Of a stretch of DNA of 64,000 bases, positions 55,583 to 64,000 are shown one piece after another; position 1 is the stretch's first letter, and every line of letters starts with the position of its first letter. Made by a program: the position numbers and the translations under genes. The stretch is from positions 806,001 through 870,000 of the forward strand of contig JAFEKR010000024.1 of assembly GCA_019022495.1 (NCBI GenBank). Direction: 5' to 3'. The DNA comes from Epichloe hybrida (lineage: Eukaryota > Ascomycota > Sordariomycetes > Hypocreales > Clavicipitaceae). Under the pieces are notes generated by a model. That model ran no database searches and was not told the origin of the DNA. It was given only the letters and a program-made list of their open reading frames with translations.

Positions 55583-58500
55583 TCACACGTCTGTCCATGC
55601 CTCGGTGAGGAGCCCGGAGACTTGTGCATCGTGTGATTTCAGCGCATCTTTCGCCACTCCCACAGCCTGTTCCAGCCCCGAAGACGTCGTCTTTGCACTC
55701 AGCGCCACGGAGACTCGCACCAAGCGAGTACACATCGCAAACACAGCAGGGTCGGATGCCCAACCCAGTGGTCCATCCTTTGTGCCCACAAGCGTCCCAA
55801 GGTGAGCAAGGCCGCCTTGGACCCAGTCCACGAGCTTCGTCATCAGCTTCTCATCCTCACCAGTGGCATCCAACTCGAGGCGCTGGAATACCTCGACCCA
55901 GCGCCTCGTCTCGCGCACCTCGTCTACAAACAAGTTCTGTTCTTCCACTACAAAGAGCGAGTCGTCGAACCGCATGGCTCTGGCGAGCTCCAGCTCGGCC
56001 GGTTCCCAGGCATCATCATCGTCCCTCACAGCTGCTGCGCGCGCACCGCAGTGGCCTACCAGACGGTCTGCCACGGCGCTCTTGAAGAAGGGAGAACTGC
56101 CAAAGTGGTCGACGAGGAAATCAAGAAGACGGTCGGCTGCTTCGAGAGGCACGAGAGCATGGCCGATGAGGTTCTTGGCCGCCCCGGCAGCGACGTCACG
56201 TACTTCGTCGTCATCGTCGTTGAGGGAGTCGTAGAGGGCGAGGAGGGCCGTGAGATGGGATTGTGTCAGGGGGGGTGAGTGGGCGGCGAAGAAGGACCGG
56301 AGGGAGGATGCGGCAGCGAAGCGGGTGTCAAAGGTCTGCATCTCAGAGCATTAGTTGAGCCGTGTTTCTCTTTTTTTTCTTTTTTCCCCGAGGGCCAAGA
56401 ACAGTTGGGCGGAAAGCGAGCATACCTTGTCATCGAGAGCCGCGTCCGCCATGATGACGCCCCATGCATGGAGATCAATAGAGGTAGGGCATCTACTCAG
56501 TGCCGCGGCAATGCAGCCGCTTACTCTGATGACTGCATGGGAAAGCGACGGGTTCATCGTGCGAGATGGGAGACGTGTCCAGAGCGAAACGAGGGCTTGT
56601 TGGGGGATCCTCTCGAAGCTTCTTCGAGCAAGGAGCTCGTCAATGACACCGGTGATGTTTTCGATTGCCAACACTTGGGCTGCAGAGTAGTTTGTGGCCA
56701 GGCAGGTATCAATGTAGAGGATGCACAGGGACGAAAGCGTATCCGGGGAGCAGCATTCCGGACAATAGACTTTTGCAGCGGTTTCCAGCGCGGCTGCGAG
56801 TCCATCTTGGCCGATGTCTGGACTGCCGAGGAGAGAGCGTAGTTGGACAGTGGGATCGCTGCCCTTCGAAAGAGAGTATACATCGTGGATGGCTTTTTGG
56901 ATCTTTGAAAGCGCGGATCCGATGTGGTCTGGCGTATGGATGGTAAAATGCGAGAGAGGGAGCTTATTTGTCGATTCGACGGCCCAGATAATGTTGATGA
57001 CATCGAGATATGCGGCGACAATGTCTGGGCAGTTGGGGAATACGCTGTCCACCTTTATCTGGGACAAGAAAGACTGTAGTTCGGCAAGATCGCCTAGTTA
57101 AAAGTCAGACTTTGGGCTAGGATCAAGGAACATAAAAGCACATGCATGGGTGCGTAGGGAAGGGATTACCAATGAACTGTTCGTGTGCAACCTCATTGAG
57201 CCGCTCGATTACAAACTTCAGTGCCAACAAGACACCATGTATACGGTTCTGCTTGTTCTTTGATTGGTCATTCATAGCAGTATTGATAATCTCCTTGATG
57301 GCCCCCAGCCATCTTTCATGCAGGAGACAGGAGCAAAGTGCTCGGGCTGCCATGTCACGAACGTGCCAGACCAGACTTGACAAGTACGCCGCCACATCAA
57401 CTTGAATTTCGTCTCGAAGCAAATCCGGAGGACCGGCACGGCGGATGATGTCCAAGGCAGGAAACACAGACTCGGCGGCGGCTGAGCCTGCGTTGGATGT
57501 AGCAGATTGGTCGAGGATTTTATGCCCGGACTGGAGCAGATTCTTGAGCACGGCGGGGAGATTGGGGTAGCGGTGGTAGTGAATACGGTTAGCTTTACCA
57601 TCCCACCCAGCTTCGATCATGGCTTTGCTCTCGTGTGTGCCAAAGAGATTATCAATGAGACTCCGCAAGAAGATCAGCCCGCAGTTTCGAATAGCCCACA
57701 CCTCGGATCGAAGTCCACTGGCCGCGAGTCCTAGACACTGAGGTAGATACGACTCGGATTTGTTTCCCAGAGACGTGAGCAGCGAGTTCTTGAAGATGTC
57801 CTTGAGGCAATTGTATGCATGCACCTGGGGGAGATTCGACCCGTCGGTCTCCGAGACTCTTGCCTCCTTGGCTGCCAGGGTCATGAGGGTGTCCATGACT
57901 TGGCCAAAGGTTGGATGGGCGGCATTGGCGGCGAGGATTCCCGTAATCATTGACGGGATGCCTGCGGATCGTCGAGTCGTTGACGCCTGGGAGTAGATGG
58001 CCTTCATGGTGCCCTCGTACCAAACATCCAGTAGGGGCACCCCCCCTTCTCCGAATCGCAAGTGCTTTGTTTGCTGACAGCAAGTAGCAAAAGTAGTCGA
58101 TACCGTAGTGAAGGCACCTCTATGGCGTAAACTGGCTAGCTGAGTGAAGGTTAGGTTGCCGATTCTCTCGAACACTTCTTTCGAGGGTGCAATGAGCCCT
58201 TCTTTACTCTCGTTCCTTGTAGTGAGGATGATGGTTCGCACCAAGTTGCTGCAAAGGATTAGCGCCCGTACCCAGAGTCAAATCTGTAAAAAGTGAATAG
58301 AGACAAAGCGTAGAAAAGACATGAGAGAAGCGAACCTTGACTCGTGGACAGCACGGAAACTATAACTTAGAAGATCCTTTGTATCGAGCCTGTCCACCTC
58401 TTCCAACTCCTGTGGCAAGTGTCCCTCGGGAGAGTCATCGCACAAAATGTCTCGCACTGCCCTCCACGCTCGCTCGCAACTCGAAACAATGTTCAGCTGT

Positions 58501-60618
58501 AGTTTCCTGGCCTCATCCAGTTCCGAGGGTGACAGCTTGATCTCCGACACGACCTGCCAGGTGTGGCAAAGAGAAGCAAAGTCTCCGTGTAGAGGAGAGT
58601 CAACCACCGCTTGACCGAGGTCTATCTCCGCCTTGGATATTTTGCGACTGAGATCTTCGGCCATCTTGGACAGCATTTGAAGCCTTTCCTCTCCTGATTC
58701 GAGGAACCTGTACAGTAGCTGTGATGCTTTGGAAGCACCATCAGAGTGATCAGCGCGTGCTGTTCGACGAGCAAGCTCGTTCGCACGCTGCGACAGGCTC
58801 TTGACCTCGTTGACAGGAATGCCGATTATTTCCGATCCTGTCAAGGTTAACCGACGATATCTTCCATCAGCGTAGCATTTTGCCAACCCAGTTGCAGAGA
58901 GATCCCTGACGTCTTCGAAAGGGTCCATGACGAGATCGAACAATGCACGAGCCCACTTGCTGTCGAACCTATCGAAGAAAAGCTCCTGGTCATCAGCGGT
59001 CTCCCAAGTTTTGGAGTCGGCTCCTTCCATGCGAACTATATACATTAGTGCTTTCAAGCCCGCAATATGTCGCTGATACGAAGCCGTTGGAATCAGCTCG
59101 TTGCATAAGAAGGCAATGTACCAATGTAAGAACTCGACATGGTATTCCAAGCAATCGGTCAATTGGACCTCAGGCAGAAGAATCAAGTTCGATCGATACA
59201 AGATCGGTTGTGAGATGACCTTGTTTGCCTCTTGTGTTCTGCCGCGTGCACGGGGTATACTACGCTTCAACACGTGAATAGCTCCCCGAACTCTCTTGAA
59301 CATGTCTCTTGCCTTTGCTGAAACATCGACCCTGAACTTGGCATCTGGGTCTGCAAAAAAGGTGCTCAAATGCTTCTTGAGCAGGCCAAACGCGGTGGGC
59401 GAGTATGGTCGAGTGGTAGACGGAGATGTAACGAGCAGTGACAGTGCTAAAGATCGCACTTCATGGGAGGGATGTGACAGGACGCTCTCGAGCACATTTT
59501 CGTGAAGGGTTATGGAAGAAGAATCACTTGCTTCACTGCTGCTACCGCCAAGTGCTAAAAAAAAGGGGGGTCACAAGTTGTTAGTCCAACCCCTAAGCAA
59601 ACGAAGTCTCCTAGTCGTCTCTCACCTGGCTCTTCGACCAAACCAACCCTCTTGCCAGTTTCGAGCGCTGCCAACTTTAACAAAGCAGGAATATTCATGC
59701 TCATGTTACTCGAGCCAGATGCCGTTTCGTCTTGATTCATTCGAACCAGAAACTTCAAGGCCTCAGATCTGTCAGCTTTGAACAGGGGCAAGAAGATGTA
59801 GTTCTTGATAGATTCGAGAAGGGCAGGCTCCTCAGCCAGGAAGTCGAGAAGCCATTGGTGCCACACTTCAATACTAGGGACCGAATCTTCTCGTTGCTCT
59901 TGTCTCCAGCTTCTATAAACAGTGACGACAAGTCGTCCAGCGGTAGGACAGACAAAGTGTAGTTTCATCCAGTGGAAAAGATCTGACGTGAAATTCCGCC
60001 ATATCTCATCGTTATCCTGACTGCCGAGATCTGCCCGAAATTTCGTGTATATCGACTTTGTATCATTCAAAGTGATGACGCCCTTCGTGAGAAAATGATC
60101 CAAGGTCTTGATAGCAGACTTTGCGACGGGCTTAGTTGAGCGACCGATTACTATCGACACCAAGGTTTCAAGGATGCTTTTCTTGGTCGTTGAAGTCTCC
60201 TCGCGGCTTGGATTCTTCAAAATAGACTGAGCAACAAGGTCCAACACCAATTTCATTGAGCGATGATTGTCTGATTCATTCCACTCGATGTAAAAATTGA
60301 ACAACTTGGACGTCACGTGCGGTGAGAAAGCCCACCGTCTCAAGTCATCCGAATTGGATTTAGAGGCCTGGTCTACAAGTCCACAGAGTCTTATACACGC
60401 TTGACCAGATACTGACTTCGGCTGAGACGCATCTTTCAGAAGTTGCTCAAACAGGGTATTGGCAGAGCTTGAGTTTGTCATTAGCAACGTTTCTGCTATG
60501 AATCCGGCAAGTTTGCTCACCCTTTTCCCACTTCTGCGTCTTGTTGCTCAAGTCGTTTAATGAGCTCAGTCGGATTGGGTAATAAGTCAGTAACCTCTGC
60601 GGGAGGCTCAGCTGTCAT
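55583..60618 (-). CDS. TRM732: THADA/Trm732-family tRNA 2'-O-methylation factor (DUF2428)
   Basis: Six exons (60618-60521, 60467-59626, 59554-58336, 58248-57170, 57093-56426, 56335-55583) give 1552 residues. The HEAT-like alpha solenoid, the YHVEFLHWYIAFLCNELIPT region and the long block from RRSAGIPSMITGILAANAAH through RNCGLIFLRSLIDNLFG are hallmarks of the DUF2428 family. Yeast Trm732 partners Trm7 to methylate position 32 of tRNAs. The N-terminal exon MTAEPPAEVTDLLPNPTEL is joined by a 53-nt intron with a GTGAGC donor and a CAAG acceptor, the least certain splice. The remaining joins restore frame and family sequence. It shares a promoter with RPL1. Confidence 0.9.
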
Positions 60619-61025
60619 CGTTTCTGACAGAGGCCCTGGAGGGGATGATCTTGACTCTTGAGAGTAGAGAGGGGCGAAAATAAGGACTAGACAGTGTACG
60701 ACATGACGAAAATTTTACAATCTCCAGTCAGCCTCGTCATCCAGTATTTCGATTAAGGGTTTGCCTCTACATTCATATTTTCTATAAGCCTGGAGCCGTT
60801 CCTGCGGACATATACATCCTAAAGAGAGACTTTCCAGCTCCGACTCATGGAGCGGCACGTGATGTCCCACGTGAGGAAAATTTGCCCTGCGCCCACACAC
60901 CCCACCACCGCTTGTGGTTTTCATGAAAATCCCCAAACCCACTTTGAGTTGCAAAATCTCTCCTTTCCAACAAGCCTCGTCCTGATCACCATTAGATAAC
61001 GTGGATCTATTGGGAGACTGTCAAA
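60619..61025. promoter_or_regulatory. Divergent promoter of TRM732 and RPL1
   Basis: 407 bp between the start codons of a tRNA-modification factor and a ribosomal protein. CACGTGATG and CCCACGTGAGG motifs lie at about 60856 and 60868. Confidence 0.55.
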
Positions 61026-61820
61026 ATGTCGAAGATCACAGTCGGTTAGTAACATGCTGCTATAGCCACGATCGAGCGAATTTGCATCGATCTTGATGCT
61101 GACCAAATATTCTTTTTGCAGCCAATGTCCGGACGCAAGTCAGTGAGCTCTTGGAGTACTCCAACGAGACCAAGAAGCGCAACTTTCTAGAGACCGTCGA
61201 GCTTCAGATCGGCCTGAAGAACTATGATCCTCAGCGTGATAAGCGTTTCTCCGGCACAATCAAGCTGCCCTCCATCCCTCGCCCCAACATGGCCATCTGC
61301 ATCTTGGGTGACCAGCACGATTTGGACCGTGCCAAGCACGGTGGTGTCGACGCCATGTCTGCCGATGACTTGAAGAAGCTCAACAAGAACAAGAAGCTTA
61401 TCAAGAAGCTGGCTCGCAAGTACGACGCTTTCGTCGCTTCCGAAGCTCTCATCAAGTTGATTCCTCGTCTATTGGGCCCCGGTCTGTCCAAGGGTAAGTC
61501 ATCTTGTCGCAGTCCTTGTCTGTTTCAAAGAAGGATAATTCCACTAACTCACAACAGCCGGCAAGTTCCCCACTCCCGTCTCCCACGCCGATGACCTGAC
61601 TGGCAAGATCAACGAGGTCAAGTCCACCATCAAGTTCCAGTTGAAGAAGGTTCTCTGCATGGGAGTCGCCGTCGGAAACGTCGGCATGGAGCAGGAGCAG
61701 CTGATTGGCAACATCATGTTGGCCATCAACTACCTTGTCTCCCTGTTGAAGAAGGGCTGGCAGAACGTCGGCAGCTTGACCATCAAGGCCTCCATGTCCC
61801 CTCCCAAGCGTCTGTATTAA
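61026..61820 (+). CDS. RPL1: 60S ribosomal protein uL1 (L10a)
   Basis: Three exons (61026-61044, 61122-61493, 61558-61820) give exactly 217 residues, as in other eukaryotes. [17 protein letters not shown], then [60 protein letters not shown] and the end SPPKRLY are diagnostic uL1 sequence. The first exon codes only six residues plus one base, a layout common in fungal ribosomal protein genes. uL1 forms the mobile L1 stalk that guides exit-site tRNA. Confidence 0.98.
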
Positions 61821-62106
61821 GGGATGTTTGGTCTAGTATGGTCAGCTGCTTTGTGGGTTTGGATCACTGGTCTAGATACACTAGCAATTCCTAGAATCGA
61901 CTAGGACTTTGAAAACAACTCAGCTTGCTTGTAAGGCTTGCTGGAGATCGAAAGCCGTGCAGATTGTAGAGATGATGAAGGCATGTTCTTCAGCATCATT
62001 TTCCGATGCAACCTTTGACCGTCACCATGTACAATTCTTACATCTTGTATTCAGCGTTCCATGAGTTTCAAGTTCAAGTTTTCCCCCTTCCCACCAGCCA
62101 CGTAGC

Positions 62107-64000
62107 TCAACTGGGACAACTCTTGGTTACGCGCCACGCGACCAAACCCCGTCGGCCGACCACTCTGGTCAGTGTTTTCCATATACCATCGTCACCAAAA
62201 TCAAGGTCATCCAGGTTCAAGTGCTTTGTATAACGCCAAACCTCCCGGAACCGCAGTCCTTGCAAACCCTTGTTTGGTAGGTACGGATCCAACCACGTCG
62301 CCGATGCAGGTGCAATCAGGTAAGTCCCATTTTTTGCTTTCAAATATTCTTGATTCCTTCGATCGGCTGGCGTATCGCATGTGGCAAGTTCAGTGAGCTG
62401 TTCGATCAAAGCGGTGCCTTTTAAGCCCATCACGTCTTTGGTCTGCAAAACCTCGTTCTTGCCATTGAGAAGCCAAATGGGAGGCGTGTAAGTTTTCCAC
62501 CAAATAGCGTGAGTTGCATCTGGCTGTTTACTCATGAACACTTGCCCCGGAACGACACCGCCCTGGTGGTATATGCCCATGAGCACACCGAAAAAGAGGT
62601 TGAAGAGAATCCACAGCCCAGCCCAAACTCGCAAAACAGTCTTGTTCTTGGGCAATTCTACCGACGAGAGGATCAGAGGCACTGTCGGCAAAAGAAAACG
62701 GGCTTCTTGGTGTGGGAATATCGACAGAACAAACAGGCCCGATATTGCGGAGAATAACCTCAAAGATAGGTGCGGCTTCGGGACAAGTAGCAAAGTCGCA
62801 GGCCCAAGCAGTTGCGGAAGGTTTGCTGCTAGATGCTGATACCACGGATGAATGCCATGTTGGGCGAGGTTTGCGGTATTCGAGTTATACCGGAAGAAGT
62901 TGAGCGGAGTGACAGTAGGTCTCCATATTAAGTCGGCCCATGTAATGGGCTCTGATGAGTAGAAGGCAGTATCGAGCGCGATGGCTATTATAGTTGTAAC
63001 TATAGCAGCCGAAGCCAGGGCCGCCAAGGACAAAGGTCTGTTACGAAAGTTAGCAAATCGTTCCACCGACCATGCCAATACATGTGACTAGTCTAAAACG
63101 TACTTGCGCATGAAATGAGATAATAAGCGAAGCCCAGGAATCAACAAGAAGGCCGGAAAAGTAATCCGGTTGAACACGCCGAAAACTGCGACAATACCGA
63201 GCACTGTTGACGACAGGAGCGATGATTGTTGCTGTAGGGAGGGGGAGGGAGAAGAGTTAGCTGTGAATATCTATCGAAACGAAAGAGGACTGCAAGATCG
63301 CGTACCCGTGGGTCGACTATGCGTTGGATCAAAACCAAACTCCACGCTACAACCAGTGTCTCGACGGAATTGGAGAAAGTATGTGTCTGATACGTCCAAG
63401 TGACATAGGATGAAGCGACCAAAAGGACTGCAACACGGCGGTGCCGAGGAGAAGTTATCAACTCGTGAAGAGCCCAATCCTCCAGAACAAAACTGATCAA
63501 GAACATGAGCACACGTAGGGCCCAGAACACGGCAATGGGGGGAATTTCGCCGTCTTGACCATTACCGGTCCACAGCCATCGAAGAAGCAGCATGGGCAGC
63601 CCATAGACGGGCCATAGTGGAAAGACGCTCCGAATCGGATGCTCGCTCGTGAATTCCCAGGTTCTTCGAACGGGATAACTGAAAATCTGGCCTGTGGTAG
63701 AAACACGACGTATCCGTTAGCGAGCGCATTCTTCTCGTGGGATGCTCAGCAGATCCGCGCCAGACGCGTGACCAGAACGAAGGGTCAAGTCGATCCACCA
63801 ATGATGAAGGTGGCATGTCGAATGAGACCAATACTGAGCGCACGAGCTGGCACTAGAAGGGACAAAGAGAGGGACACATGAGAAAACAAGTCGCATTATA
63901 ACAAGGCGTACCGGCTATAACTTCGGGGCCTTGGAAGTTCTCATCGGGATGCAGGTAGCTGGGCGAGAGGGCGAACCACAGCCGTATAAGAACAAGAAGC
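62107..64000 (-). CDS. SMP3: GPI mannosyltransferase IV Smp3 (5' end cut by window)
   Basis: Four visible exons (from beyond 64000 to 63912, 63691-63306, 63231-63104, 63037-62107) on the minus strand. The start codon lies outside the window. The visible N-terminal part reads [20 protein letters not shown], the HPDE-type catalytic loop of GT22 dolichol-phosphate-mannose transferases. The sequence [15 protein letters not shown] is the family's second signature, and the spacing and composition fit Smp3/PIG-Z, which adds the fourth mannose to GPI precursors in the ER lumen. Several hydrophobic segments are visible, as expected for a multi-spanning enzyme. Assignment to Smp3 rather than Gpi10 rests on the [11 protein letters not shown] and HQEARFL forms. 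Confidence 0.88.

Overview
The window is nuclear DNA of a filamentous ascomycete fungus. Short spliced introns with GTRAGT-like donors, compact genes on both strands, and exact matches to the expected lengths of fungal ribosomal proteins, eRF1 and TRAPP subunits point to Sordariomycetes, probably Hypocreales. The order is an inference from protein style, not from a search. I support 23 protein-coding genes (one truncated by the right edge), one tRNA-Lys, one inverted-repeat element, many simple repeats and several shared promoters. I see no CRISPR, rRNA, secondary-metabolite cluster or intact transposase.

Layout. 1-4753 is gene-poor, with an inverted-repeat element at 190-572 and a long spliced leader for a forkhead transcription factor (4754-7021). 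Then come ATG101 (-) and PEX3 (+), divergent; BET5/TRAPPC1 (-) and a CaMKK-type kinase (+), divergent; a 3 kb repeat-rich gap; a SAT4/HAL4-type kinase (+); and an unrecognised 448-residue protein (-). 24-28 kb is a repeat-rich, gene-poor stretch ending in tRNA-Lys(UUU). From 28.4 kb the window is dense with housekeeping genes: RPC19 (+), the complex I LYR subunit (-), BUD31 (+), a ZNF511-like protein (-), an EST1/SMG7-family protein (+), adenosine kinase (-), RPL2/uL2 (-), a DDT/WHIM-like nuclear protein (+), a DUF1770 protein (-), SUP45/eRF1 (+), a SIP3/LAM sterol-transfer protein (+), a small secreted protein (+), a DUF3074 protein (+), TRM732/THADA (-), RPL1/uL1 (+) and SMP3 (-, partial).

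Together the genes cover translation and RNA quality (RPL2, RPL1, SUP45, TRM732, RPC19, BUD31, EST1-like, tRNA-Lys), membrane traffic and organelles (BET5, PEX3, ATG101, SIP3-like, SMP3) and signalling (CaMKK, SAT4, forkhead). They do not form one pathway. Exon structures were assembled by eye; in each multi-exon gene the exon lengths sum to a whole number of codons and the joins restore family-typical sequence.

No obviously new system is present. The most unusual signals are: a dispersed palindromic micro-motif (TACGGAGTA / AATCCGTAC), with one copy that appears inserted into one arm of an inverted-repeat element; a perfect 24-bp palindrome; two frame-preserving introns (one inside a kinase domain); an adenosine kinase whose last 9 codons lie in a terminal micro-exon; and three poorly characterised proteins.
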